Shown: positions 52,181 through 61,723, counted from the first letter of the stretch. The stretch is DNA of 64,000 nt from an uncultured Collinsella sp. (GCA_934654835.1 CAKUGY010000003.1:144405-208404), one strand, 5' to 3'. The notes: generated from the letters alone by a model not told the origin. Made by a program: numbers and translations.

Positions 52181-54802
52181 ATGAAGCTTGCAGATATTAC
52201 ATCCGAGCTACTGCATTTGTTTGCAGGTCAGGACGCCGATTGCGGGGGTGCCATTGTTGTGTGGCATGATCCGTCCGGTGAATTTGAGGATGCACTTGCG
52301 GACTTAGAGCTGCCTGGCGTCAACGTTCTCGTTGATCGCGAGGGTGGTCGGTTTGCTATCAAGCGTAAGCTCAATGGCGACTTGGACGGTCGTAAGGTGC
52401 TTATATATCGTCGCTCCGCGGGGGAGCCGTCTGGCGATTGGCTGGCGGATGTTGAGGCGCGTTGCGTCCCGTTTGCCGCCGACTATGTTTCTGTGCAGCT
52501 ACGCGAGATCGGCGCAGTTGATTCGTATGAGATGCGTGCGGCGCTCGAGTTCCATAAAGCCTTTTTTGCCAAGCGCCGCAACGTTATTAAGCTCAACAAG
52601 TTGCTGCATTCATTGAGAGAAACTGCTGTTGAGACCGTCGATGAACTTGAGCTTGGCATTTTGGCTACCTGCATGGGTGCCAGTGAGCTCGATCCCGCGG
52701 CAATCGTGTCAGGCTATTTGGCGCTCCTGCACGAGGGCAATGCTGACCAGGTAGTTACTCTGCTCGCTGAATATGAGATGGATGACTATTTCAGTGAGCT
52801 CATCCGTCATTGGTGCGGTTTTGAGGGGAACGCGCTCGAGCTATCTCGTGTTCCCGAGTTGTTGGTCCACGTGTTGCTCACCGCCTGTTCGCGGTCAATG
52901 GCGGGTGGATGTCTGGACGCGCTGTCGGGACGTTTCTCTTCCCAGGCTGTTCATGCCGCGTTCTGCCGCGCTTGCGTTGATTATTGGGTTCGTGGCGGTA
53001 ATCGTCTATTGCTGTTGAGTATGACAACGGCGGTTGAGCGTGAGCTTGAGCTTGGAAAGATACTCGCTGACGTTGGTCTTGACTGTATTGCAGGAGCCGA
53101 CGTCTTTCCCTGCATCGATGCCACCATTCTGCGCATGCTGTTTGAGCGGGTGCGTCTGTCTGTGGACACTGCTGATGAGGTTTTGTCGGTCGTCGCCTCT
53201 CGTCGTGGATCGCTCTGGTATGAGGAACTTGCCTGCTATTATCGCGGCGTTTCGGCTGCAGCTCATATGCAGCGTTTTTATCGCGACCATGTAGAAGGTT
53301 TTGCGGGCATGGGGGCTTTGGCCCTTTGGGGTTCTTATGTCAGCGATTTCTATCGCATGGACGCTTGGTACCGTGAGCTGGTGACAGAGTTCGCCGGTGC
53401 CTTTAGGGCGGGGGAGTACGAGCTCGATGAAGACTTCCGCGCCTGCTTTGAGTCGATGGAAGCTTTGTATAAAGGCTGGTTTCTTAAGGAGCTCTCTCGC
53501 CGTTGGACAAGCGCGTCGGGCGACGCATTGGGCTTGCAGGGATATGTGAAAGGTATTCCGCGTCAGGTTGATTTTGATCTGAGCTACGTTGAGCCCGCGA
53601 ATCGCCGCGGAAAGCGTATTTGGGTCATCGTATCTGATGCTTTGCGCTATGAGGTTGCTGCAGAGCTCGCCGAGCGTCTTGAGCGCGGGACAAAGGGTCG
53701 GTGCGAGCTTGGCGCCGTGCAAGGTGTGTTTCCTTCGATAACCAGATGCGGTATGGCTGCCTTGTTGCCTCATGGAACGATGCGTTACGAGGCATGCGGA
53801 GAGGGAGGATCGGGCTTTGGCGTGCTTGTTGACGGGGGACGTGTCGATACCATCGAATCTCGCCAAAAGGTGATTGGCAAGCATTATGAGGGCGCTGTTG
53901 CGGTTCGCTATGACCGTTTTGTCGGCGAGATGGACCGTGCCGAACGCAAGAAAGCCGTAGGAGACGCGAATGTCGTCTACGTCTATCACGATCTCATTGA
54001 TGCCATTGGTGACAAGGCCGCAACCGAGCGCAGGGCGTTTCATGCCTGCGATGAAACAATTGAAGAGTTATCGGTGCTGGTCAAGCTCATCGTGCGTGAG
54101 TTTATGTCGTCTCGAATCGTCATTACAGCAGATCATGGGTTTCTGTACACCGCAGAGCCGCTTGCCGAATATGATCATACGAGTGTTGCGGATGTGGCGG
54201 GCGACGTCATTGAGGCTGGACGCCGCTGGGCTGTTGCCTCGAGCGATTCTGAGTCCGATACGCTGCTTAAGGTTGCTCTACCCGCTTCTGCTGGTAGCCT
54301 TGTGGGCTTTTCGCCACGTGAATGCGTGCGTTTGCGACGTCCCGGCGGAGGCGAGAACTTTGTCCATGGCGGTATCTCATTGCAGGAGATGTGTGTGCCG
54401 GTTTTGACCTTTAGCAATAAGCGCGCCGGAACGCGTGGCTTTGTCGCATCGAGCCCCGTTGGCTTGTCCCTCGTTACGCAACTTGAATCCATCTCGAATA
54501 CGTCTTTTTTCCTGGAGTTCCTGCAAGATGAGGCGGTGGTCGGCAAGATCCTTCCTGCGAACTATGAAGTGTTCGTTGTCGATCGCAGCGGAAACCCCGT
54601 AACCGATATTGCAAGAATCGTAGCCGATTTAACTGAAGTCGATGCGAGGGCGCGCCGCTTTAAGGTAATGCTGACGGTGCGTCCAACCGTTGAACTTGAT
54701 GAACGCGCGGAGTATGCACTTTGTCTGAAAAACGCGGATAGCGGCGAAGAGCGTGTTCTTCAGATGCTGCACTTCCATGTTTATCTGGGTCGTGAATGGT
54801 AA
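52181..54802 (+). CDS. pglZ: BREX phosphatase-domain protein PglZ
   Basis: An 873-residue PglZ. The N-terminal domain holds AIVVWHDPSGEFEDAL at 24-39 and DWLADVEARCVPFAADYV near 88-105; the central region is helical; the PglZ alkaline-phosphatase-superfamily domain begins near 480 with RIWVIVSDALRYEVAAEL (metal-binding aspartate), then VFPSITRCGMAALLPHG near 520 and ITADHGFLYT near 648 with the second metal ligands. Full length, no frameshift. It closes the operon. PglZ is essential for BREX activity and may act as a nuclease or phosphodiesterase. The N-terminal domain is duplicated in the winged-helix fusion protein three genes upstream. Confidence 0.93.
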   Translation: MKLADITSELLHLFAGQDADCGGAIVVWHDPSGEFEDALADLELPGVNVLVDREGGRFAIKRKLNGDLDGRKVLIYRRSAGEPSGDWLADVEARCVPFAADYVSVQLREIGAVDSYEMRAALEFHKAFFAKRRNVIKLNKLLHSLRETAVETVDELELGILATCMGASELDPAAIVSGYLALLHEGNADQVVTLLAEYEMDDYFSELIRHWCGFEGNALELSRVPELLVHVLLTACSRSMAGGCLDALSGRFSSQAVHAAFCRACVDYWVRGGNRLLLLSMTTAVERELELGKILADVGLDCIAGADVFPCIDATILRMLFERVRLSVDTADEVLSVVASRRGSLWYEELACYYRGVSAAAHMQRFYRDHVEGFAGMGALALWGSYVSDFYRMDAWYRELVTEFAGAFRAGEYELDEDFRACFESMEALYKGWFLKELSRRWTSASGDALGLQGYVKGIPRQVDFDLSYVEPANRRGKRIWVIVSDALRYEVAAELAERLERGTKGRCELGAVQGVFPSITRCGMAALLPHGTMRYEACGEGGSGFGVLVDGGRVDTIESRQKVIGKHYEGAVAVRYDRFVGEMDRAERKKAVGDANVVYVYHDLIDAIGDKAATERRAFHACDETIEELSVLVKLIVREFMSSRIVITADHGFLYTAEPLAEYDHTSVADVAGDVIEAGRRWAVASSDSESDTLLKVALPASAGSLVGFSPRECVRLRRPGGGENFVHGGISLQEMCVPVLTFSNKRAGTRGFVASSPVGLSLVTQLESISNTSFFLEFLQDEAVVGKILPANYEVFVVDRSGNPVTDIARIVADLTEVDARARRFKVMLTVRPTVELDERAEYALCLKNADSGEERVLQMLHFHVYLGREW

Positions 54803-54829
54803 GTGGGGGCTGAATAGGGAGGCTTCACC

Positions 54830-55051
54830 ATGGAGATCGAAGTTGATGTAGATCAGCTGCGCGAGGGGCTGCTCGACCGTGCTGGGAGCGCGGCGGGCGT
54901 GGGCTTTCCGGCCGCCATGCTCGACGTAATGGATATCGAGGGTGAGTCTCCCCAACAGCTCCTAGCCCGAGCCGAACGCGAAGGCCTTGACCTCCGCGAC
55001 TTTGCTGTCGATGATGCGAACGACGGCTGCGACGCAGGCGAGGACTGGTAA
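54830..55051 (+). CDS. Small acidic protein of unknown function
   Basis: A 73-residue acidic protein (many D and E) with a good ribosome site, GGGAGGC, 9 nt before ATG 54830. No domain is recognised. Its GC and codon use match the chromosome rather than the BREX island, so it marks the right boundary of the island near 54.8 kb. It may be an ordinary chromosomal small gene. Confidence 0.6.
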   Translation: MEIEVDVDQLREGLLDRAGSAAGVGFPAAMLDVMDIEGESPQQLLARAEREGLDLRDFAVDDANDGCDAGEDW

Positions 55052-55083
55052 CCACAACCGCCCCTCAACCCCCATCCCTCAAT

Positions 55084-55152
55084 AAGTTGCGGTGAAATAG
55101 GGACTGTTTGGGCTACTAGAAGGCCTATTCAGTCCCTATTTCACCGCAACTT
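55084..55152. repeat. Palindromic repeat family B, copy 4
   Basis: Begins AAGTTGCGGTGAAATAGGGA and ends in the exact complement; arms of about 24 bp including GGGACTG / CAGTCCC. It lies between convergent genes. Confidence 0.9.
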
Positions 55153-55170
55153 GGGAGGGGACGGGGGCTG

Positions 55171-56772
55171 CTACGACGCTAGCGTGGCGATGACGGCTTC
55201 GTCGCCGGCGTATATGAGGGTGTTGCCGTCGGGGATGATCGTTTGGCCGTCGCGCTTGAGCATCACCACGATAAACGGGTGCTTGCCCTGCGGCACGTCG
55301 CGCAGGCGCTGGCCGGCCAGGCGTCCGTGGGGCGTTACGGTGACCTCGCGTAGCGTAACCTCGGCACGCTCCTCAAACGTTGGGGCAGCCATCACCAACA
55401 GGTCGCCTTCCTCGATCACGGTGTCGCCGTTGGGCAGCACCGGGTGCGCTCCGTCGCGCAGCACCAGGACCACAAGCATGTTCGTAGCGCTGCCGATATC
55501 GGCAAGCGAGCGTCCGGCAAACGGATGCCCCGCACCCACCTTGAGCTTAACGAACGACATGCCGTCTTCGTCACGGTAGTCATTAAACGTGCGACGAACA
55601 TCGCCTTCCGCATCAATCATGTCGAGCTTCTTTGCCACCGCCGGCAGCAGCGAGCCCTGCACCACAATGCTCGACACGGCAACTACAAAGACCAGGTCAA
55701 ACAGGTCGTGACCGCCGGGAACGCCCGCCACGACGGCAAAGAGGCTAAATACGACCGAAGCTGCGCCGCGCAGGCCCGCCCAGCTTACGAGCGCAACCTG
55801 GCGAGGGTTCGTCTTAAAGGGCGCCAGCAGCAGACCGACGGCGATGGGGCGGCTTACGAAGAGCATAAATGCCATGAGCGCCAGGCCCGGCAGCAGCATT
55901 TGCGGCAGGCGTGCGGGCGTCACGAGCAGGCCCAGCAAAAAGAAGATGGTCATCTCGGCCATCTCGGTGAGGGTGTCGAAGAAGTGCGCCAGCTCGACCT
56001 TGCCGGTGATGTCGCTCGCACCCAGCACGATGCCCGCTAGGTATACGGCCAAAAAGCCGTTGCCGCCCAGGTAGTTCGGCAGCGCGTAGGCGACGATCGC
56101 CACGGCGAACAAAAAGATGGTCTGCGCGCCCTCGGCCGTTGCATGCGCACGCTCGATCAGACGGTCCGCCGCCCAGCCGATGACAAGGCCCAGCCCCACG
56201 CCCAGGATGATTTGCTTGGCGAGTAGCACGGGGATGTTAATGTCGCCGCCAGCCGCGAGGGTCGCGAGCACTGCGGTGAGCATGTAGGCGACGGGGTCGT
56301 TGGAGCCCGATTCGACCTCAAGCAGCGAGTCGGTGCCACCCCTCAGCGACAGGCTGTGCTCGCGCAGGACGCTAAAGACGCTCGCCGCGTCCGTGGATGC
56401 TACAACGGAACCCAGCAGCAGGCCGCTGATCCAGTCGAAGCCCAGCACGAGGTGCGCAAACGCGCCGGTGATGCCAGCGGTGATGACGACGCCGAGTGTG
56501 CTCAGCAGCACCGCGGGCACGGCGACGGGCTTGGCACGGTCGATGTTGGTGTTAAAGCCGCCGTAGAACATGATGAACAGCAGCGCCGTGCTGCAGACGG
56601 TTTCGGTAAGTGCGTAGTCGCTAAAGTCGATGTGCGCCGGGCCGTTGACGCCCAACAGCATGCCGAGCGCGATAAAGATGAGCAGGGTGGGGAAGGGGAG
56701 CTTTTTGCCGACGGGTTTGATGGTCAGGCACAGAATAATGACGAGGCCGATAAAAAGAAGGATCTGGTTCAT
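55171..56772 (-). CDS. NhaP2/CvrA-type K+(Na+)/H+ antiporter with TrkA-C domains
   Basis: A 533-residue CPA1 antiporter. About 12 hydrophobic helices fill residues 1-385, with GSVVASTDAASVFSVLR near 124 and the following ESGSNDPVAYMLT near 155, where the TD and ND pairs are the family's cation-binding residues. After LFAVVAGVP the cytoplasmic part (400-533) has two RCK-C (TrkA-C) modules, e.g. AGHPFAGRSLADIG and GRLAGQRLRDVPQGKHPFIVV. This is the NhaP2/CvrA layout, exporting K+ or Na+ for protons and gated by ligand at RCK-C. Start ATG 56772 lacks a strong ribosome site. Confidence 0.9.
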   Translation of the reverse strand: MNQILLFIGLVIILCLTIKPVGKKLPFPTLLIFIALGMLLGVNGPAHIDFSDYALTETVCSTALLFIMFYGGFNTNIDRAKPVAVPAVLLSTLGVVITAGITGAFAHLVLGFDWISGLLLGSVVASTDAASVFSVLREHSLSLRGGTDSLLEVESGSNDPVAYMLTAVLATLAAGGDINIPVLLAKQIILGVGLGLVIGWAADRLIERAHATAEGAQTIFLFAVAIVAYALPNYLGGNGFLAVYLAGIVLGASDITGKVELAHFFDTLTEMAEMTIFFLLGLLVTPARLPQMLLPGLALMAFMLFVSRPIAVGLLLAPFKTNPRQVALVSWAGLRGAASVVFSLFAVVAGVPGGHDLFDLVFVVAVSSIVVQGSLLPAVAKKLDMIDAEGDVRRTFNDYRDEDGMSFVKLKVGAGHPFAGRSLADIGSATNMLVVLVLRDGAHPVLPNGDTVIEEGDLLVMAAPTFEERAEVTLREVTVTPHGRLAGQRLRDVPQGKHPFIVVMLKRDGQTIIPDGNTLIYAGDEAVIATLAS

Positions 56773-57093
56773 AGGGGGTGTCCGCTCCTGGGTGGTTGGC
56801 GTGGCACGGTCAGTTGTCTGCGATTATTTGTACCCAAAGATGGTGGGTTTATGGGGCTGAGCCCCGGGCGTTCGCATTTTCGACACGAGGTGGGGCATGC
56901 GGGCGGCGCTGGTCGGGGGCTGGCGCCGGTGGCGTGGCATGGACGACGCGCGTGGACGGGCGCTGACGACCGCTGACGGAGCGCGGCTCTTTCCAGCTTT
57001 ATTGCAACGGAGTACAATGGGTAACGTTTAAGTTCAACTTGAAGTTTTAGTTGCGGTGCCGGGCTTCGGCCGCAATACAAGGAGAGGCGTACC

Positions 57094-57933
57094 ATGGCGA
57101 TCTATGTGACATCCGATGCTCACGGGCACGTGCGTGCGCTTGACGAGGCCCTGTCCAAGATCTCGCTGGCGTCCGACGACACGCTATACGTGCTGGGCGA
57201 CATGATCGATCGCGGGCCCGATCCGGTCGGCGTTATTAAGCTCGTGCGTTCGCTGCCCAACGCCCACGTGCTCAAGGGCAACCACGAGCAGATTATGCTC
57301 GATGCCATCATTGGCCAGGATCCGCTCGATGCCGAGACCTGGGATATCAACGGCGGTTGGACTACCCGTCAGCAGCTCAACGATATGGAATTTGAGGCGT
57401 ACGAGGAACTCGTGCGCTGGATGGCGACGCTGCCGCTCTACGCGGTGGCCGAGACCGACGAGCGTCCGTTCCTGCTGGTGCATGCCGGCATTGAGACCGA
57501 GGCCGCGCGCGCGTTTTTGCTTGAGCATGGCGTCGATTGTGCCGATGGCGCGGGAGCGGTTGATGCCGACCGCGAGCTACTCCAGCAGATGCTTGCGGTG
57601 CAGTCGTCCGATGACTTGCTCTGGATTCGTCACGGCTATTGGGATGCGCCGACGGGACTGCTTTCTGCCGAGGGCAAGGGTCCGGTCGTGGTGAGCGGCC
57701 ACACGCCCACGGTGTCGCTTGGGCGTTATTGCGAGGTGGGCGGTCTGGCGGGACTCGATGAGGAGTCGGGCCGCGGGCAGATCGTGCGTCTGGGCGGCGA
57801 GGATACCGCCGGCGTGCCCGACCGCATCGACATTGACTGTGCCGCCGCCACCGGCTCCGAGTTCGGCCGCGTCGGCATCCTGCGTCTAGACGACGGGGCC
57901 GAGTTCTACGCGAACATCAACCCGGGCGAGTAA
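57094..57933 (+). CDS. PPP-type metallophosphatase (calcineurin-like)
   Basis: A 279-residue metallophosphoesterase. Motifs are VTSDAHGH at 4-11, YVLGDMIDRGPDP near 32-44 and LKGNHEQIML near 62-71, the PPP core that binds the dinuclear metal site; later histidines lie in LLVHAGIE and VSGHTPTVSL. GDxxDRG places it with ApaH/PrpA-like serine/threonine phosphatases. Substrate unknown. GGAGAGGCG precedes the ATG; a GC hairpin and a possible -10 TACAAT at 57013-57018 lie upstream in the otherwise empty 56773-57093. Confidence 0.88.
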   Translation: MAIYVTSDAHGHVRALDEALSKISLASDDTLYVLGDMIDRGPDPVGVIKLVRSLPNAHVLKGNHEQIMLDAIIGQDPLDAETWDINGGWTTRQQLNDMEFEAYEELVRWMATLPLYAVAETDERPFLLVHAGIETEAARAFLLEHGVDCADGAGAVDADRELLQQMLAVQSSDDLLWIRHGYWDAPTGLLSAEGKGPVVVSGHTPTVSLGRYCEVGGLAGLDEESGRGQIVRLGGEDTAGVPDRIDIDCAAATGSEFGRVGILRLDDGAEFYANINPGE

Positions 57934-57944
57934 TCGGTGCAAAG

Positions 57945-58052
57945 GGTAGCTAATTTGGGACGGGGCTTTTTTAGCTGCCTCGGCCGATAGGGTGCCGGTT
58001 TGGCCGATTGGCAGCCGGGGTAGCTAAAAAGCCCCGTCCCAAATTAGCTACC
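57945..58052. repeat. Palindromic repeat family D, copy 2
   Basis: Outer arms 57945-57971 and 58026-58052 are exact complements over 27 bp and the same as those of 5953-6035, but the centre differs: an inner GCTGCC-CGGCC / GGCCG-GGCAGC stem replaces the 7-nt loop. It lies 12 bp after the phosphatase stop. Confidence 0.88.
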
Positions 58053-58073
58053 ATCCCCACCCCACGGATTGAG

Positions 58074-58249
58074 GTCTAATACTTTTCCAGAGAAGTGAAT
58101 GAGTGAAATCGGACCTCCGAAGCATCTGCATTTTTCGCCAGCAAAACCGCAGGAAAAACTTAGTAAACCCGCAGGAAACAGAGTCCAAAAAGTGTCGATG
58201 CTTCGGGGGTCAAAATAAGGTCGTTCACTTCTCGGGAAAAGTATTAGAC
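58074..58249. repeat. Palindromic repeat family F
   Basis: Outer arms 58074-58099 and 58224-58249 match at 25 of 26 positions (arm starts GTCTAATACTTTTCC), with an inner stem (about 58113-58124 with 58196-58210). It also contains CATCTGCATTTTTCG, shared with the J elements near 24.6 kb. It sits directly after copy 2 of family D. Confidence 0.85.
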
Positions 58250-58277
58250 TGCGATTTCCAGCCCCCCATCGTGCTGG

Positions 58278-59858
58278 CTATGCCCCGTACGGGTTGCGGT
58301 CGCGTTCGATGCGTTGGCGGATGTGGGCGTATTCGATAATCAGCAGCACCAGCAGCAGCGCCATGATCGCTAGGTAGCTCACAACGGCGCCCATCAGGCC
58401 TAGCAGGTTGATGAGGATCACAGGCAGCACTACGCTCACGGCGAAGCAGATCAGGTAGATCTTGGTGACGTCGCCGGCGTGACGCAGCACTGTGATGATG
58501 GCGTAGATAAAGTCGATGGCCGCCGTGATTCCGCCAGCGCAAACCATCAACAGCGCCAGCGTACGGTAGCGCTCAAAGTTAAGGCCGTACATAAAGCTCA
58601 TGATGGGAATGCCGGGGCCTGCCATAAATGCGGCGCATGCGCCGGTGATGACCACGATGAGCGCCATGACGGCAACAATAATCAAGTCAAAGCGGCGGCG
58701 CTTGCGCGGATTCGCCCAAATGCTCGACAGGCGCAGGAGTTGCGGTTTATAGATAAATCCAATGCTCAACAAAATAGCCTGCGCCGGAAAGAACAGGGCA
58801 TTAAAGTACAGCTGGTATTTGTAGGCCAGTGTGCCTTCCATCACAAACTTGGGCATGCTCTCGATGAGGTTGAACAGGAACAGCGCACCAAAGAGCGGAG
58901 CGCACTGCGCGAAGAGACGGCCGACCTCGCGCAGGCTCACGCGGCGCGACTTTTCGGTCTCGAGCAGGGCGAGCGGGGCGGTGACCAGAACAAGCGAGGC
59001 GATTGCGGCGATGCCCATGGCCATGGCCGCGATGGGCATGCTACGCGTGAGGAGCAGCGCTACGCTAAAGACCACAATGACGCCGACGGAACGCAGCGTT
59101 TGGCTCATGCCGGCCAAATAGAGCTTGTCTGCCTGCTGAAGACGGCCCTCGTACACGTCGGCGATGCTGTCGATCACCTTATAGAGGTAGACGCCCAGGC
59201 CGATCATGGCCATCTGCGCGTCGTAGCCGCGGGCGCTGCTGTATGCAAGGCCGAAGGCCAGCGCGATCGCTCCGCAAAGCCAGCGATTGAGCTGGTAGGA
59301 GGCAAAGGACGTCTTCTCGTCGATGTCCGAGACCTGGAAATTGCGCACGCCGTAGTTGCACGCGATCATGATGAGCGTGCCAGTGACAAAGGCGATGGAG
59401 AACTTACCGGCTTCCTCGGCGCCCACAAGCTGCGTGGACACGATGGTGAGCAGGGGAAACGCGAAGCCCCACACGGCGGTGCCGAGGGTGTTCCAAAGAT
59501 AGTCGCGGCTGGTGGCGTGCTCCTCGTATTCGGCTTCCTGCGTGGAGAAGCCGCCGCCGTAGACGGCTCCGAGCAGGCGGTTCCACCAGGCATTGACCAT
59601 GCGGTGGATGGGCCCGGGCTCGCGATCGCGCTCGCGGCGACGGCGCGTGGCTTGGCCGCTATCGGGCCCGCCGGCGTTGCGCTGACTCAACTCCTGGATA
59701 CGTGCGAGCTCCTCGGCGGTGTGGGAGGCGGGGAAGAGACCGTTCTCGATGCGTCCGCCCTGGGCCTTCGCGGTGTCGCTGCTCGCTACGGCGGGGTCGG
59801 CGACGCCATTGTGGCGCGCGATGGCACGGCGGATGCTATCGAGGGGCGTGATGCTCAA
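58278..59858 (-). CDS. Wzx-like polysaccharide flippase
   Basis: A 526-residue membrane protein with a roughly 115-residue polar N-terminus (RRRRERDRE basic run near 72-80) followed by about 12 to 14 hydrophobic helices in the MATE/MVF-type pattern of oligosaccharide-lipid flippases (LWNTLGTAVWGFAFPLLTIV, LGVYLYKVIDSIADVYEGRLQ, FNLIESMPKFVMEG). The core resembles Wzx/RfbX. It probably moves a lipid-linked glycan across the membrane, but no glycosyltransferases are adjacent. The start is TTG 59858, after GAAAGGAA. Confidence 0.78.
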   Translation of the reverse strand: MSITPLDSIRRAIARHNGVADPAVASSDTAKAQGGRIENGLFPASHTAEELARIQELSQRNAGGPDSGQATRRRRERDREPGPIHRMVNAWWNRLLGAVYGGGFSTQEAEYEEHATSRDYLWNTLGTAVWGFAFPLLTIVSTQLVGAEEAGKFSIAFVTGTLIMIACNYGVRNFQVSDIDEKTSFASYQLNRWLCGAIALAFGLAYSSARGYDAQMAMIGLGVYLYKVIDSIADVYEGRLQQADKLYLAGMSQTLRSVGVIVVFSVALLLTRSMPIAAMAMGIAAIASLVLVTAPLALLETEKSRRVSLREVGRLFAQCAPLFGALFLFNLIESMPKFVMEGTLAYKYQLYFNALFFPAQAILLSIGFIYKPQLLRLSSIWANPRKRRRFDLIIVAVMALIVVITGACAAFMAGPGIPIMSFMYGLNFERYRTLALLMVCAGGITAAIDFIYAIITVLRHAGDVTKIYLICFAVSVVLPVILINLLGLMGAVVSYLAIMALLLVLLIIEYAHIRQRIERDRNPYGA

Positions 59859-60036
59859 GGCGGTTCCTTTCTATTGCTGCGCCTTAGTATAGTCGCGACA
59901 GTGTCGGTTCGTGTTTTTGAACAGGTTGTTCAATATATTCGGCAGGCGGCAGCAATTTGTCGGTAAGCGTGCGGTATTCTGTTGAAGTTTTGTGACACCC
60001 CGATGCCGCCCTCGCGGTACCAAGGAGCTTTTACCT

Positions 60037-61608
60037 ATGGACGTCGCCGCATTTTTGCTGGCTCTTGTGCCGATCATCTGGCTTGTCGTGATGCTGCTGT
60101 GCTTTAAGTGGCCAGCTTGGAAAGCCGCCATCGGCTCATTTGTACTTTCATGCGTGCTTGCCTTTGCGTGGTGGCATCTGCCGGTGGCTCAGATCGCCAC
60201 GGCATCGCTTGAGGGCTTTTTGATGGCGCTGTGGCCCATCGTGCTGGTGATCATCGCCGCCGTCTTTACGTATAACCTGTGCGTGCGCACGGGCGCCATG
60301 GACGTGATCAGCAGCATGATCACCTCCATCAGCAGCGACCGTCGTCTGCTGGCGCTGCTCGTGGCCTGGTGCTTCGGTGGCTTTATGGAGGGCATGGCCG
60401 GCTTTGGTACCGCCGTTGCCATTCCCGCCGGCATGCTCGCGGGTTTGGGTTTTGAGGCCGTGCCCGCCGTGCTCATCTGTCTGCTGGCCAATGGCGTGCC
60501 CACGCCCTATGGCTCCATCGGTATCCCGACGGTGTCCGTTGCCGACCTGGTCGGTTTGGATTCCCTGCACCTGGCGACTGTTCAGCTGGTGCAGCTCGCG
60601 CCATTTTTTGTGGTGATGCCGCTGCTCATTGTGCTGGTCGCGGGCCGTGTTGCCGATGATCAGGGCAACGTTGCGAGCGTGGGCGAGCGCCTGCACGGCG
60701 CGGCCGGTATCGCACTGCTCTCTGGCTTGTCCTTTGTCGGCGCGGCTCTGGTTGTCGCCATGTTTGTGGGTCCCGAGCTTGCCGTGGTTGTGGGCTCTAT
60801 CGTGTCGCTTGCACTGACCGCCGCGCTTGCCATGCGCGCCGAGAAGTCCGGCAAGCTCGATGCGCGCTTCCATATGAATATCGAGGCCGGCGAGCAGCTG
60901 ACCGTTAAGTCGGCGCTTTCGGCCTGGTCGTGCTTCATCCTGATCTTTGTGCTGCTGCTGGGTACCTCCAACCTGGTGCCCGCTGTGCATGCCGCGCTCG
61001 CGCCGTTTGCGAGCCACGTGCAGGTGTATTGCGGCGAGAACCCCGGTACGCTTACGTTTTCGTGGATCAACACGCCGGGTGTCTGGATTTTCCTGGCGGC
61101 GTTTGTCGGCGGCGCGATTCAGGGTGCTTCGCCGCGTCTGATGGGCGAGGTGCTGGCCGCGACCGTCAAGCAGATGATGCCGACGGTGATCACCATGCTT
61201 TCGGTGCTGGGTTGCGCCAAGGTGATGGGCTATGCGGGCATGATTTCGTCGATCAGTGCGTTTTGCATTGCCGTCGCCGGCGGTCTGTACCCGATCCTGG
61301 CTCCGTGGATCGGTGCCGTTGGAGCGTTCGTGACCGGTTCGGGCACGTCCTCGGGCATGCTGTTCGGTCCCATCCAGAGCCAGGCCGCTACGGCGCTGGG
61401 CGTGAGCGACTATTGGATGGTCGCGCTGAACGCCCTGGGCGTTGCTGCGGGCAAGATGATCTCGCCGCAGACGCTCGCGATCGGCCTGGCTGCCGTCCAC
61501 GTGCGCGGCAAGGACGCCGAGCTCCTGGGCGCCGTCCTGCCCTACGCCGCCGGCATGCTCGTCCTGATGAGCGCCATCGCCATGCTCGGCCAAAACCTGC
61601 CGCTGTAG
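60037..61608 (+). CDS. L-lactate permease (LctP family)
   Basis: A 523-residue permease with about 13 helices. Family blocks include GFLMALWPIVLVIIAAVFTYN near 60-80, GFGGFMEGMAGFGTAVAIPA near 110-130 (here WCFGGFMEGMAGFGTAV), NGVPTPYGSIGIPTVSVADLVG near 155 and the C-terminal SGTSSGMLFGPIQSQAA plus LGVAAGKMISPQT. These identify LctP/LldP/GlcA lactate-proton symporters; D- versus L-lactate or glycolate specificity is not visible. ATG 60037 follows CAAGGAGC; the longer frame to 59992 has no ribosome site. Divergent from the flippase. Confidence 0.92.
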   Translation: MDVAAFLLALVPIIWLVVMLLCFKWPAWKAAIGSFVLSCVLAFAWWHLPVAQIATASLEGFLMALWPIVLVIIAAVFTYNLCVRTGAMDVISSMITSISSDRRLLALLVAWCFGGFMEGMAGFGTAVAIPAGMLAGLGFEAVPAVLICLLANGVPTPYGSIGIPTVSVADLVGLDSLHLATVQLVQLAPFFVVMPLLIVLVAGRVADDQGNVASVGERLHGAAGIALLSGLSFVGAALVVAMFVGPELAVVVGSIVSLALTAALAMRAEKSGKLDARFHMNIEAGEQLTVKSALSAWSCFILIFVLLLGTSNLVPAVHAALAPFASHVQVYCGENPGTLTFSWINTPGVWIFLAAFVGGAIQGASPRLMGEVLAATVKQMMPTVITMLSVLGCAKVMGYAGMISSISAFCIAVAGGLYPILAPWIGAVGAFVTGSGTSSGMLFGPIQSQAATALGVSDYWMVALNALGVAAGKMISPQTLAIGLAAVHVRGKDAELLGAVLPYAAGMLVLMSAIAMLGQNLPL

Positions 61609-61723
61609 CCACGACTAGTCATTGGGGACGTTCTTAAACGACTAGTCGCTGGGGACAGTCTTTGGATTGTTGCTGATCGAAGCCGTTTTTGCGCCGCTTG
61701 GTAGGGCGTCTGTAAATGGCCTT

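Larger units (their letters stand above)
37551..54802 (+). other. BREX-family defence locus, atypical composition
   Basis: Ten genes in one direction with short gaps: brxA, brxB, brxC, pglX N-part, membrane protein, pglX C-part, wHTH-PglZ-N fusion, ParB-like, SNF2-type helicase, pglZ. BREX marks self DNA by PglX methylation and blocks phage replication. No BrxL (type 1/4) or PglW is present; helicase plus pglZ is closer to types 3 and 5. The island has visibly lower GC than both flanks and lacks the palindromic repeats common elsewhere in the window, both signs of acquisition. Confidence 0.9.

Noticed and set aside
37551..54802. BrxL (Lon-like protease/ATPase) within the island
   Set aside because: No frame has a Lon-type domain; the only extra ATPase is the SNF2-type helicase.
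60148..61593. 481-codon minus-strand frame over the lactate permease
   Set aside because: Shadow; H, R and G-rich composition and no start signal.
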